From Kocuria sp. p3-SID1428 (lineage in GTDB: Bacteria; Actinomycetota; Actinomycetes; Actinomycetales; Micrococcaceae): DNA of 59,915 nucleotides. This document shows positions 42,820 through 51,313 of this stretch, one piece after another. Each line of letters begins with the position of its first letter. Positions within the stretch are counted from its first letter, which is position 1. Position numbers and translations under genes: made by a program. A model generated the notes under the pieces. That model did no database searches, was not told the origin of the DNA, and saw only the letters and a program-made list of their open reading frames with translations. The stretch covers positions 1-59,915 of the forward strand of contig NZ_JALXVH010000010.1 in NCBI RefSeq assembly GCF_025149945.1. The letters are read 5' to 3'.

Positions 42820-43175
42820 CGTGCGTCCTCCTGAGAGTGAGCTGCGGGAGAAGAGGGCTCGAGAGCTGCGACCAGGCGATGCCAGTCGCCGCGCTCCCGG
42901 GACAGGCGCTCTCGTCCGACGTCGGTGAGGCGGTAGGTGCGCCGCCCGGGGCCGCTGTCGCCCTGGGACCACGACGCCGCTATGGCGCCCTGCTGCTCGA
43001 GGCTGCTCAGCAGCGGATAGAGCGAGCCGCCCTTGGGGCGGCCGAGCCCGCGTTCGGCGAGCCGTTCGGCGATCGCATATCCATGCAGCGGCTCCTCGGC
43101 CAGCACCGCCAACAGGGCGGTGCCCATGGCGGCGCGCACCCAGGGGGTCGGCCACAGCGGATCGGCGTCTGTCAT
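42816..43175 (-). CDS. PadR-family transcriptional regulator
   Basis: The product has 119 residues. It has a winged-helix PadR domain: GTALLAVLAEEPLHGYAIAE, then GRPKGGSLYPLLSSLEQQGA and GRRTYRLTDVGRERL. It lacks the long C-terminal dimer helices of large PadR members. It is transcribed first in an operon with the membrane protein, and a dyad right before the start suggests self-repression. Confidence 0.9.
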   Translation of the reverse strand: MTDADPLWPTPWVRAAMGTALLAVLAEEPLHGYAIAERLAERGLGRPKGGSLYPLLSSLEQQGAIAASWSQGDSGPGRRTYRLTDVGRERLSRERGDWHRLVAALEPSSPAAHSQEDAR

Positions 43176-43180
43176 GTATC

Positions 43181-43199
43181 TAAGTATGAGATGTACTTA
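43181..43199 (-). promoter_or_regulatory. Dyad at the padR start, probable operator
   Basis: TAAGTA (43181-43186) and TACTTA (43194-43199) are perfect inverted arms, 6 bases upstream of the ATG. The short distance implies a leaderless or nearly leaderless mRNA with the operator over the -10. Confidence 0.6.
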
Positions 43200-43305
43200 G
43201 TGGGCTGTCGAGCCCTCGCGGAGTCGAGTCAGGAGCTGCCCAGATCAGGGTCTCGGGCCGACGAGCGCTCAGCTCCTGCAGGCGCTGGAGGGGCATGGTG
43301 CGGGC

Positions 43306-43342
43306 GCTCATCGTGAGGACAGGAACTGTCCTCACGATGAGC
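43306..43342. terminator. Perfect 17-bp stem-loop with GAA loop
   Basis: The arm beginning GCTCATCGTGAGGACAG (43306-43322) is followed by GAA and its exact complement (43326-43342). It lies in the 237-bp space between the corA-like stop (minus strand) and the padR start, so it likely ends corA-like transcription. Confidence 0.65.
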
Positions 43343-43412
43343 ACGGCAGATGTTCTCCTGCTCCGGGTGCTCGAGGTCGTTCCCGTCGAACTGCCCTGGG
43401 GCAGAAGCCGAC

Positions 43413-44141
43413 TCAGGTCCGGCGGTTCAGCGGGCGCGGCCCGAACACGGTGAGCACCGTCAGGACGGCAGGGGCAAGAAGTCCGAGCAGCAGGAAGGAG
43501 GCCGGTGAGTCCAGACGGTCGAGCATCCACTGGAAGTTCATGCCGAAGAAGCCGGTGGCCAGGGTCAGCGGCAGGAAGATCGTGGCCACCACGGTGAGGC
43601 GCTCCGAGACCACGGTCGCCTGCTCGTCCAGGACGTCCCCGGCCATCGCGTAAAGCCTCGTGGCGGTGGACTGGTTCGCCCCGAAGGTGGCTGCGGCCTG
43701 GCTCAGGCGGCTGCGATGCTGCTGCTCGAGCAGATCCGAGAGCTCGTCGTGGGCGATGAGCATGGTGCGGTGCGCGGCTTGCGTCTGGCCGAGGCGGAAC
43801 AGCTCCGTGCGCAGCCGGCCCAGCTCCCGTCGTCGCGGCGCAGAAGCGAACCCCAGCGTCTCGTCCCCGAGCCGCTGGCTGTCGTCGTCGATCCTCTCCA
43901 GGGCGTCCTCGGCCTGCTGGGCGACCGCGGTCACCGCGGCCACCAGCCCGGCGCGGCCGTGCACCGGCGAGGCCTCCACGGCGGGGCGCACGACGGCAAG
44001 GTCCTCCGGGTGGCCCACCAGCAGCGAGACGTCATCGTTCGAGACGATCTGGACGGGCCGATGCTCGCGCTGGTCCTGGAGCACCATCAGCAGATGACGT
44101 GCAAGGACGACTCCACCTGCGGTGGTGGGATCGAACTGCAT
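43413..44141 (-). CDS. CorA-like Mg/Co transporter
   Basis: The product has 242 residues from ATG 44141. The end has the CorA signature: a long helix, then FLPLTLATGFFGMNFQWM with the GMN pore motif, and a second membrane segment. The family usually has 300-370 residues, so the N-terminal soluble domain is short; the start could be upstream at GTG/ATG 44174 or the gene could be N-terminally reduced. It would mediate divalent-metal flux. Confidence 0.8.
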   Translation of the reverse strand: MQFDPTTAGGVVLARHLLMVLQDQREHRPVQIVSNDDVSLLVGHPEDLAVVRPAVEASPVHGRAGLVAAVTAVAQQAEDALERIDDDSQRLGDETLGFASAPRRRELGRLRTELFRLGQTQAAHRTMLIAHDELSDLLEQQHRSRLSQAAATFGANQSTATRLYAMAGDVLDEQATVVSERLTVVATIFLPLTLATGFFGMNFQWMLDRLDSPASFLLLGLLAPAVLTVLTVFGPRPLNRRT

Positions 44142-44158
44142 TGTCCCCCGATCTCGCT

Positions 44159-44187
44159 GCCAGCCCGGTCCCAAGGACCGGGCTGGC
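44159..44187 (-). terminator. Perfect 13-bp stem-loop after the four-helix membrane gene
   Basis: GCCAGCCCGGTCC-CAA-GGACCGGGCTGGC lies just after the stop at 44191 (minus strand) and before the corA-like start. A textbook terminator shape. Confidence 0.7.
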
Positions 44188-44190
44188 GGG

Positions 44191-44655
44191 TCAGTCGGCG
44201 CGAGTCGCCTGAGTCCGCCTCACCGCCAGCCGGAGTAGTCCCGCCAGCCCCAGGGCGGCGATGCCAGCACCCCACAGGGCGGCACCGGCCGCGGGCTCCG
44301 CCACGACCATGCCGCCGGTAGGTCGGCCCTGTGCGTCCATGCCGTCCCAGAGCGCAAACGGCGCGGTGTCGATCATGTGCCAGAGGACGAAGCCCCACAC
44401 GGCCGCGACGATCAGCGCCGCAAGGGCCCACCGGCGCGAGCGGCCGATCCAGGCACTGAGCGCGCACAGGATCACGGCCGCACCGAGCGCGGCGAACAGC
44501 GGCCAGTCCGCCTTCAGCCCGCTCTCGGTGCCACCCAGGGCGGTCTGGACCATGGAGATGCCGTCCTTGTCCCGTGAATCGAGGACGGGCGTGGTGAGGC
44601 TCAGGACCCACAGCGCGGCGCTGAGCAGCGCTAGCACTCGCGAGGCCAGGACCAC
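44191..44655 (-). CDS. Four-helix membrane protein, unknown
   Basis: The product has 154 residues starting with GTG 44655. Four membrane segments are visible (residues about 5-25, 48-68, 74-94, 120-142). The loop DGMDAQGRPTGGM is polar. The gene follows the PspC gene with a 5-bp gap, so they form a small operon. No family is recognised. Confidence 0.65.
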   Translation of the reverse strand: MVLASRVLALLSAALWVLSLTTPVLDSRDKDGISMVQTALGGTESGLKADWPLFAALGAAVILCALSAWIGRSRRWALAALIVAAVWGFVLWHMIDTAPFALWDGMDAQGRPTGGMVVAEPAAGAALWGAGIAALGLAGLLRLAVRRTQATRAD

Positions 44656-44660
44656 GGTCG

Positions 44661-44900
44661 TCAGCCTCGAAGAGCCCGCTCAAGCGGGATGCTGCCGTCC
44701 TGCCAAGGGGTCAGCACCCACACGAGCGCGTAGGCGCCCACGCCCAGCACAGGCAGCAGGAAGGAGGCGAGCAGCAGCGCGCGGACCACCCACACGTTGA
44801 TCCCGAGCCGCGCGGCGATCGCGCCGCCGATGCCTCCGGCGAGCCGCTGCGGTCCGCGTCGGAAGCCGAGGCCGCGCACTGAATCGAAGATCGTGTTCAT
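44661..44900 (-). CDS. PspC-domain protein
   Basis: The product has 79 residues. The PspC core is clear: LAGGIGGAIAARLGINVWVV, RALLLASFLLPVLGVGAYAL and then YALVWVLTPWQDG. One or two membrane helices. In actinobacteria PspC proteins sense or buffer envelope stress. It is the first gene of a two-gene operon. Confidence 0.85.
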   Translation of the reverse strand: MNTIFDSVRGLGFRRGPQRLAGGIGGAIAARLGINVWVVRALLLASFLLPVLGVGAYALVWVLTPWQDGSIPLERALRG

Positions 44901-45426
44901 AGAGCCAACGTTACTCGGCGCGTGGCGACGCACGGCATGCGTCAGCCGCCCGAGCTCGCCAGGGGCTGATCCGGTCTGGCGAGCCTCAGCCCTGGGGCCG
45001 TCCAAGGAGGTGCGCCTGCTCGCCGTCGTGATCGAAGATCGTGAGGATCTCCGCCGGCCCGCGGTGGGCTTCGAGCGCGTGCAGGGTCATGGTGGAGAAC
45101 TCCGCGGCCTGTCCCGGGGAGACGCCCTTCGGGTGGCAGCTCCCCACGAACCCGCAGGGGATGACACCGATCCCGGGGATCTGGAGCGCAGGCAACGCCA
45201 AGCCAGCCCATGACCATGGTGGTCTCGCCCGCCGCAGCCGGAGTCATGGCAGGCGCGGGGGTCCACGGTGAGCTGGCCATGACCCATCTGGCCCGTGCGG
45301 TGGACGGCGGCAGCGCCCGGCAGTGAGCTGCGGGGCGGCTGCATTCCACCGGAGCTGTCAGGCCGCGCCGAATTATGCTGAGGCTCCCAGCGCCGACCGG
45401 CGGCGCATCCAGCACAGGGGACACCC
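44901..45426. other. Intergenic region with a possible gene remnant
   Basis: On the minus strand 45201-44986 an open frame reads ALPALQIPGIGVIPCGFVGS, then CHPKGVSPGQAAEF and TIFDHDGEQAHLLGRP. It looks like a protein tail of about 70 residues, but its beginning is not found. Nothing else is supported here. The promoter of the hydrolase gene should lie near 45370-45420. Confidence 0.35.
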
Positions 45427-46374
45427 ATGGCACTGCAGGAGATCGAGTTCGCGTCGGCAAATGGCCGCGACACCATCCAGGCATGGCTGCACACGCCGAT
45501 CGCCGAGCCCAAGGCGATCGTGCAGATCGTCCACGGCCTCGGCGAGCACTCGCGGCGCTACCTCCACCTCATCAGCGCGCTGCTGGACGAGGGGTTCGCA
45601 GTGGCGGCGGGCGATCACAGCGGGCATGGTCGCACGGCCATGCGGTCCGGGATCTGGGCAGATGTCGGCGACGACGCCGCCCGTGTGGTCGTCGACGACG
45701 AGCTGGCGCTGCTGGCCAGGGTGCGCCAGGAGCTGCCCGGGGTCCCGGTGGTCGTGTTCGGGCACAGCTGGGGCTCGATGATCGCCCGCGTCCTGGCCGC
45801 GCAGCCGGATGTCGAGCTGGCCGGATTGGCCTTGGGCGGCATCGCGGCGCAGATGCGCGGCATCGAGTCGACGATCGACCGGGACATGCTCGCCGGCCTG
45901 TCCGCCGGAGAGGGCCGTGCCGAGCCGGCGCCGGATCTTCTGGTGGGACAGCTCTTCGACGGCTTCCTGGCCCGCTTCGGCCAGGACGCGGGCCCCACGG
46001 CCTGGGTGGCCCTGGACGCCGACGTGGTGGCCGACCACGGCCGCGACCCCTTCAACAACTTCGGGGCGCCCTTGAGCGCACGGTTCCTCAAGGGGTTCGT
46101 GGACCTCTACGACCAGGCGAACGACGACTCCTTCTACGCCGCTCTGCCCGTGGACCTGCCGGTGCTGATCCTGGCGGGGGAGCAGGATCCTGTCGCCAAC
46201 TTCGGCGAAGGCGCGTTCCACGTGGCTAATCGACTGCGGGGCAGCGGCCATGACGACGTCCGCACCCGCGTCTTCCCCGAAGTCCGCCACGAGGTGCACA
46301 ACGAGCCGCTGACTCGCGCCGAGGCCGAGGAGGAGATCCTCGGCTTCATCGCCCGAGTCACCGCGCGGAGCTGA
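45427..46374 (+). CDS. Alpha/beta hydrolase, monoacylglycerol-lipase-like
   Basis: The product has 315 residues. The opening VHGLGEHSRRYLHLISALLD and HSGHGRTA are typical of the lysophospholipase/monoglyceride-lipase group. The nucleophile is Ser114 in FGHSWGSM; the acid is in LILAGEQDPV and the base in VRHEVHNE. It would hydrolyse a lipid or small ester. Its mRNA ends at the stem-loop shared with hchA. Confidence 0.88.
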   Translation: MALQEIEFASANGRDTIQAWLHTPIAEPKAIVQIVHGLGEHSRRYLHLISALLDEGFAVAAGDHSGHGRTAMRSGIWADVGDDAARVVVDDELALLARVRQELPGVPVVVFGHSWGSMIARVLAAQPDVELAGLALGGIAAQMRGIESTIDRDMLAGLSAGEGRAEPAPDLLVGQLFDGFLARFGQDAGPTAWVALDADVVADHGRDPFNNFGAPLSARFLKGFVDLYDQANDDSFYAALPVDLPVLILAGEQDPVANFGEGAFHVANRLRGSGHDDVRTRVFPEVRHEVHNEPLTRAEAEEEILGFIARVTARS

Positions 46375-46393
46375 AGGGCCGGGGGCTTCATGG

Positions 46394-46431
46394 CCGAGCC
46401 CGCTCCGGAAGAGGCTCCGGGGCGGGCTCGG
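46394..46431. terminator. Bidirectional stem-loop between hydrolase and hchA
   Basis: Arms CCGAGCCCGCTCCGGA (46394-46409) and TCCGGGGCGGGCTCGG (46416-46431) match with one mismatch. The flanking genes converge on it. Confidence 0.7.
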
Positions 46432-46470
46432 TGCAGGAGCTGCGATGGTGTGCCGACTCCAGGGGACGGC

Positions 46471-47331
46471 TCAGTCGCCGAACGACTCCAGCAGCGCGAG
46501 CGCGGAATCCTTGCCGAGCTGGTTCGCGGCCAGAGGGCTGTCGCCGGTCAGCAGATTGCCGTCGCGGGTGGTCGCTCCGGACATGTCGTCGTTGACGATC
46601 TCGAGACCGGCGGCGGTGAGCTGCTCGCCCAGGTTCCACGGCATCTGCCCGGGGAGGTAGCCGATCTCGATGTTCGCCCCCAGGTCCAGGGAATCCGGGA
46701 AGGCGGTGATGCGGCGACCGGCGAAGGGGTTCTTCTCGCGGTCGATGCCCGCGGCCAGCAGGGCGGCGGGGCCGTGGCACAGGGTGATGATGAGCCGGTC
46801 CTGCTCCAGGAAGAAGTCCAGTGCCGACCGCAGCTCGCGGCTGTCGGGCAGGCCCGTCATGGCGCCGTGGCCGCCGGGGATGAAGATCGCGGCGTAGTCG
46901 TCGAGCCCGTCGGCGATGACGTCGGCGAGCGCGCGCGGGGTCTTGAAGGACTCCTGGGCGGCCTCCCAGGTGCTGGCCACAGCCTGGTCCTGCGACGGGT
47001 AGGCCCACCACTCGAACTTGCCGGGCCCGCCCGTGAGCGTGGCGACGTCGATGCCGTAGCCGGCCTGGGCCATGTGGTGCAGCGGCAGCAGGGTCTCGAC
47101 GGGGTGATTGCCGGTGGAGAAGAACGTCCCGTTGCGCATGTGCATGTAGCGCTCGTGGGCGGCGATCACCAGCACCTTCCAGCGGCCGCCGCGGTACTGC
47201 TCCTCGGTGGCCAGGCCGTCGAAGTCCGTGGTTGGAGCGGTGTACTGGGAAAGTGAGTACGGAGACGGGAAGAAGGCCCCGTCCTCCGCTGGGTCCTGCG
47301 TGGGCGTGCGGTCCTGCGTGGTCTCGGTCAT
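46471..47331 (-). CDS. hchA: HchA/Hsp31-type glyoxalase III and chaperone
   Basis: The product has 286 residues from ATG 47331 against 283 in Escherichia coli. It shares the long insertions of the Hsp31 group (PSPYSLSQYT near the start, NHPVETLLPLHHM) and the catalytic Cys in LCHGPAALLAAG, with Glu upstream in TGGPGKFEWWA. It converts methylglyoxal to D-lactate and also acts on glycated targets. Transcribed alone, toward the shared terminator. Confidence 0.88.
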   Translation of the reverse strand: MTETTQDRTPTQDPAEDGAFFPSPYSLSQYTAPTTDFDGLATEEQYRGGRWKVLVIAAHERYMHMRNGTFFSTGNHPVETLLPLHHMAQAGYGIDVATLTGGPGKFEWWAYPSQDQAVASTWEAAQESFKTPRALADVIADGLDDYAAIFIPGGHGAMTGLPDSRELRSALDFFLEQDRLIITLCHGPAALLAAGIDREKNPFAGRRITAFPDSLDLGANIEIGYLPGQMPWNLGEQLTAAGLEIVNDDMSGATTRDGNLLTGDSPLAANQLGKDSALALLESFGD

Positions 47332-47518
47332 CGGATTCCCTTCACGAGTTTCGTCGGTGCAATCTATCTCGGCGCACGCTACAGGCCTGCTCTGACGTCG
47401 CAGCGAGATCTCAAGCGCACCCGTGACCATTCCCATAAGTGGGAGGCGGATGAGCCCTCTCCCTTCGTCGAGACCATCCGCCAGCGTCCGGTCGTCGACG
47501 TGATGACAGGAGAGATCC

Positions 47519-47693
47519 ATGACTGAACGGCCGGCCGAGATCGAGCAGATGCTGCAGGCGGGCAGGCTCGAGCGGGTGAGCGCCAACCCCGACCACGCGC
47601 GCAAGGCGCTGGCAGCCGTGCTGGCTCACCACGGTCTGCGTGCTCGACCGGTGGGCGGGGCGCACGTGAACACCGGCGCGGCCGCCGCTGTGG
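47519..47693 (+). pseudogene. HEPN-like protein, internally deleted
   Basis: The frame begins MTERPAEIEQMLQAGRLERV with AGGAG upstream, then SANPDHARKALAAVLAHHGL and ends in a different frame's territory. The start and the KALAAVLAHHGL helix resemble a HEPN protein of about 140 residues from which the middle is missing. It is followed directly by part of an unrelated VOC gene. Confidence 0.42.
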
Positions 47694-47987
47694 ATGTGCG
47701 AGCGGATCGCCGTGCTGTCCACTCCCGACGGACGCGGCGTCCTGGAGCTGTTCGAGGACATCCACCCGCCTGCCAGCCCCATGCCGCCGACCCAGCCGAA
47801 CGACCTGGGCATGCACCGGGTCGCCTTCCAGGTCGACGATCTCGACGCCGCCCTGGAGAAGGCGGCCGCCCACGGCTGCCACCCGCTGCGCGGAGTGGCG
47901 GACTACCAGGGCGTCTACCGCCTGACGTACCTGCGCGGGCCCAGCGGCATCGTGGTGATGCTCGCCCAGGACATGCGCGGCGACTGA
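47694..47987 (+). pseudogene. VOC (glyoxalase/dioxygenase) fragment
   Basis: The frame reads IAVLSTPDGRGVLELFEDIH, then LGMHRVAFQVDDLDAALEKA and VYRLTYLRGPSGIVVMLAQD. These are the last three quarters of a vicinal-oxygen-chelate protein; the first beta-alpha unit is absent. ATG 47694 gives 97 residues. Likely nonfunctional. Confidence 0.65.
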
Positions 47988-48101
47988 GGGTCTCCCGCCC
48001 GTCGCACGGGGTCCGTAGGCTGAGCCGGACCACGCGGTCCGCTACCACGGCACCTGCCGCTGATTCCGCGCCGGACCGACGACGCGCAGGAGGAAAACAC
48101 C

Positions 48102-48233
48102 ATGCTGAACTGGCTTTTCAAGGCACGACGGATGCGCGGCGACGCCCGCGCGGCCCAGCGCGGCCCCGAGGCCCTCGGCAAGCGGATGGGCCGCCGCGGC
48201 GCCCACCGGCTGCTGAGCCGGCTGCTGCGCTGA
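48102..48233 (+). CDS. Small basic protein, 43 residues
   Basis: ATG 48102 is preceded by a perfect GGAGGA. The product MLNWLFKARRMRGDARAAQR continues to RRGAHRLLSRLLR. It is strongly basic with a hydrophobic start. Comparable short proteins are common beside actinobacterial chromosomal genes, but the function is unknown. The excellent ribosome site is the main support. Confidence 0.6.
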   Translation: MLNWLFKARRMRGDARAAQRGPEALGKRMGRRGAHRLLSRLLR

Positions 48234-48464
48234 GCCCCGCGCCATGCGGGCCGCCTGATCACAGGCTGGTCTCCACCAGGGTCCTGCTGTCCTTGTGCCG
48301 GCGCAGACGGCTTCCCACCACCATGCGATTGCTCGACGAGCGGCTCACGATCCCCACGGGGCGCGGTTCCTCGCCGTGCCGGGGGCGCTGAGCGCGCCGT
48401 AGACACCGGCGGCCAGCGAGGTCCCGACGAAGCCCGCGATCTGGAAGCTCGTGGAGACGACCGT
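48234..48464 (-). pseudogene. Two short minus-strand remnants
   Basis: One frame ends at 48259 and reads VGIVSRSSSNRMVVGSRLRR, then HKDSRTLVETSL, like a protein tail. Another from 48467 reads VVSTSFQIAGFVGTSLAAGV and YGAL, like a transmembrane segment of an MFS carrier. Neither has a start or continuation. Confidence 0.35.
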
Positions 48465-48659
48465 GACGCCGTGCTCACGGTCTCCACCGTGCTCTCGGGC
48501 CTGCACGGGATCGACGGAGCCGCGCTGCCGGTGCCGAGCATCGTCAGCGCCTCAGGGGCGCACCCCATCGAGCGGACTCCGTTCGACGACGGCGAGCTCG
48601 AGCGCCTGCACGCCTCCGCCGACGCCCTCCACCGGGCAGCCGCAGGACTGCGCGGCTGA
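48465..48659 (+). pseudogene. L-lactate dehydrogenase C-terminal remnant
   Basis: The frame DAVLTVSTVLSGLHGIDGAA continues LPVPSIVSASGAHPIE and ends ERLHASADALHRAAAGL. This is the C-terminal 60 residues of an LDH/MDH-fold dehydrogenase, including the last strand and helix. The rest of the gene is missing; the junction is at about 48465 with the minus-strand remnant. Confidence 0.6.
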
Positions 48660-48749
48660 GACCCGGCTCACCTCCCGGGCACGGGCGATCCGGAGCGTGG
48701 ATACGGTGAAGGACAGCACTCTTCCTTCCCCCGTCAGCGAGGTTCCCCC

Positions 48750-50147
48750 GTGACTTCATCCGCGCCCGCCCAGGCGAGGCCGGCCGCCCGTCATCAGACC
48801 GCCTTCATCGCCGTGCTCGCGGTCGGCGCGGTGATCGGCGGTTTCCTGTTCGGCTTCGACATGTCGACCATGAACTCGGCGATCAACGGCATCGCGCCGT
48901 CGCTGGAGCTCAGTTCGTTCCAGACGGGGCTGATCACCTCGATCGCGATGATCGGGGCGGCTGCGGGTGCCTGGTTCTCGGGCGATGTCTCCGAGCGGAT
49001 CGGGCGCACCCGGGTCATGACCCTGGCCGGCACCCTGATGCTCGTGGGCTCGGTTCTCACGCAGCTCGCCGACGGCTTCTGGCTGATCCTCGTCTTCCGC
49101 ATCTGCACAGGCTTGGGCATCGGCGCCGCCAGCGCAGTGGTCCCGGCCTATGTCAGCGAGGTCTCCCCGCCGCGCATCCGCGGCACCATGGGCACGTTCT
49201 GGCAGATGTCGATCGTGCTCGGGCAGTTCCTGGGCCTGGTCTCCGGGTACCTGCTCGCCCGGGCCGCCGGCTCCGAATCGGCCCAGCTGTGGGGCATGGA
49301 GGCCTGGCGCTGGATGTTCGCCGTCGTCGCCGTCCTGGCGCTGGCCTATGCGCTGATCTCGCTGCGCCTGCCGCAGTCCCCGCCCGATGCCGTGCGCCTG
49401 GGCGATCACGACTCGGCCCGTGCCTTCATGGAGCAAGCCGGCGGCGACGACATCGAGGGCCGCTTCGAGCGCATCCGCGAGAAGCTCGCGGACCGATCCG
49501 AGAGCGCGTCGCTGAAGGACCTGCGCGGCAGCCGGCTGGGGCTCCAGGGCATCGTGTGGGCCGGGATCCTGCTGGCCGCCTTCCAGCAGCTCGTCGGCAT
49601 CAACGTCGTGAAGATGTACTCCAACACCATCTGGCAGTCGGTGGGCGTGCCCGTCGACGCCTCTTTCCAAGTCAGCATGCTCACCGCCGGGCTGAGCATC
49701 GCGGCCACGGTCGTGGCGATCCTGATCATGGACCGCATCCCGCGCCGGAGCATGCTGATCGTCGGCGGCGCGTTCATGATCGCCTCCATGGCCGCGATGG
49801 CCATCGCCTTCGCCCAGGGCGGCGGCGCCGAGGACGCTCTGCCTCGCGGGGCTGCGCTCACCGCCCTGATCGGCATGAACGGCTTCGCGATCTCCTTCGG
49901 CATCACCTGGGGACCGGTCATGTGGCTCATGCTCGGCGAGCTGTTCGACTCGGACCTCCGCACCGTCGCCGTGGCCGTGTGCACGGCCGTGAACTGGCTG
50001 ATGAACTGGCTGATCACGCTGACCTTCCCCGTCCTGGCGGGTATCGGCCTGGATCTGGCCTACGGTCTGTACACGGCCTTCGCGCTGCTGGGCGTGTGCT
50101 TCGTGTGGAAGTCCCTGCCCGAGACCAAGGGCAGGGCGATGGCCTGA
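48750..50147 (+). CDS. Sugar-porter MFS transporter
   Basis: The product has 465 residues starting with GTG 48750. Twelve membrane segments are predicted. Signatures include GFLFGFDMSTMNSAI, the loop motif DVSERIGRTRV, PAYVSEVSPPRIRGTMGTFW, and the final LPETKGRAMA. These define the sugar-porter family. It imports a sugar or polyol by proton symport. It begins a run of closely spaced genes to 54170. Confidence 0.9.
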   Translation: MTSSAPAQARPAARHQTAFIAVLAVGAVIGGFLFGFDMSTMNSAINGIAPSLELSSFQTGLITSIAMIGAAAGAWFSGDVSERIGRTRVMTLAGTLMLVGSVLTQLADGFWLILVFRICTGLGIGAASAVVPAYVSEVSPPRIRGTMGTFWQMSIVLGQFLGLVSGYLLARAAGSESAQLWGMEAWRWMFAVVAVLALAYALISLRLPQSPPDAVRLGDHDSARAFMEQAGGDDIEGRFERIREKLADRSESASLKDLRGSRLGLQGIVWAGILLAAFQQLVGINVVKMYSNTIWQSVGVPVDASFQVSMLTAGLSIAATVVAILIMDRIPRRSMLIVGGAFMIASMAAMAIAFAQGGGAEDALPRGAALTALIGMNGFAISFGITWGPVMWLMLGELFDSDLRTVAVAVCTAVNWLMNWLITLTFPVLAGIGLDLAYGLYTAFALLGVCFVWKSLPETKGRAMA

Positions 50148-50188
50148 GGCTGCTGGCGCAGGGCGCCGAGGAGGACGGGGGAGGTGCG

Positions 50189-51313
50189 GTGAGCTGGAGA
50201 GCTGAGGTGCGCGATCGGCTGCGCGAGGACGGGTGGACCATCCTGCAGCGGGCCGCCGCCGCGCTGCTCGCCTTCCTGCTCGCCCGCTGGTTCGGGGGCC
50301 ACTCGGAGCCGTTCTTCGCCCCGATCGCTGCGGTCGTGTCCCTGAACACGGACCTGGGCGAGCGCGGCCTCAACGCCCTGAAGCTGCTGCTGGGCGTCCT
50401 GCTCGGGATCGTGGTGGGGGAGCTGACCCTCCTGGTCGTCTCGGATCTGGCGCTCGCGCTGGGCATTGCTGTCCTCGTGTCGCTGAGCATCTCCACACTG
50501 GCCGGCGGCTCGCGTCTGCTCGTGGCCCAGGCAGCGGCCTCCGCCGTGCTGACCGTGTCGATCTCCGACGGCAGCGCCGGCCCTGAGCGGCTGATCGACG
50601 CCCTGATCGGGGCGGGAGTCGCGCTCGTGTTCACGCAGCTGCTGTTCACCCCGGATCCGCTCAAGCTGCTGCGAGTCGCGGAGTCGGAAGCCCTGTCGTC
50701 CGTCGGTTCCGGGCTGCACCGGGCCGCCGAGGCTCTGGAGGATGACGACGAGGCTGCGGCCGTCGACGCGCTCGCGGGCCTGCGCGAGACGCGCGACGAC
50801 CTGGCCGATGTGGCCTCAGCGCGCGAGCGCAGCCAGCGCGTGGCCCGGCACTCGCTGACCCGCCGCTCCGGGAGGCGCCCCCTGGTGGCCATGACCGAGA
50901 ACGCCGGTCATCTGGACCTGCTGGGCGATGACGCCATCATGGCCGTGCGCCTGGCGATCGCCGCGGACCCGTCGTTCCGGATGGCCCACGGTGCCTCCCT
51001 GAAGCGCTTCGCGGGACTGATCGAGCGCCTGGCCGAGGATCCCGCGAGCCGCAGCGCCCGCCAGGGCGTCGTCGACGACTTCCCGGCGGCGCTGTCCGAG
51101 CTGGGCTCCGCCCGGGACTGCGATCCCACAGTGCGGATGATCCGCCTTCTGGCCCTGGACTCGATGCTCTACGCGGGCGTGGAGCCCTCGGCGGCGCAGG
51201 CCGTGGTAGAGGGCGCCTCCCACGAGCCGTCGGTGGAGCGCGACCAGGATCCGAGCACGACCCTGCTGCGGCGCGTGCGCCGATCCATGCGCCGGGGGAG
51301 GATGGAGCCATGA
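50189..51313 (+). CDS. FUSC-family membrane protein
   Basis: The product has 374 residues from GTG 50189 (GGGGGAG upstream). The N-terminal six-helix FUSC region (PFFAPIAAVVSLNTDLGERG) resembles aromatic-acid exporter subunits. The C-terminal soluble part is helical (RAAEALEDDDEAAAVDALAG). Its stop overlaps the next start (ATGA). It may export organic acids; the substrate is unknown. Confidence 0.82.
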   Translation: MSWRAEVRDRLREDGWTILQRAAAALLAFLLARWFGGHSEPFFAPIAAVVSLNTDLGERGLNALKLLLGVLLGIVVGELTLLVVSDLALALGIAVLVSLSISTLAGGSRLLVAQAAASAVLTVSISDGSAGPERLIDALIGAGVALVFTQLLFTPDPLKLLRVAESEALSSVGSGLHRAAEALEDDDEAAAVDALAGLRETRDDLADVASARERSQRVARHSLTRRSGRRPLVAMTENAGHLDLLGDDAIMAVRLAIAADPSFRMAHGASLKRFAGLIERLAEDPASRSARQGVVDDFPAALSELGSARDCDPTVRMIRLLALDSMLYAGVEPSAAQAVVEGASHEPSVERDQDPSTTLLRRVRRSMRRGRMEP

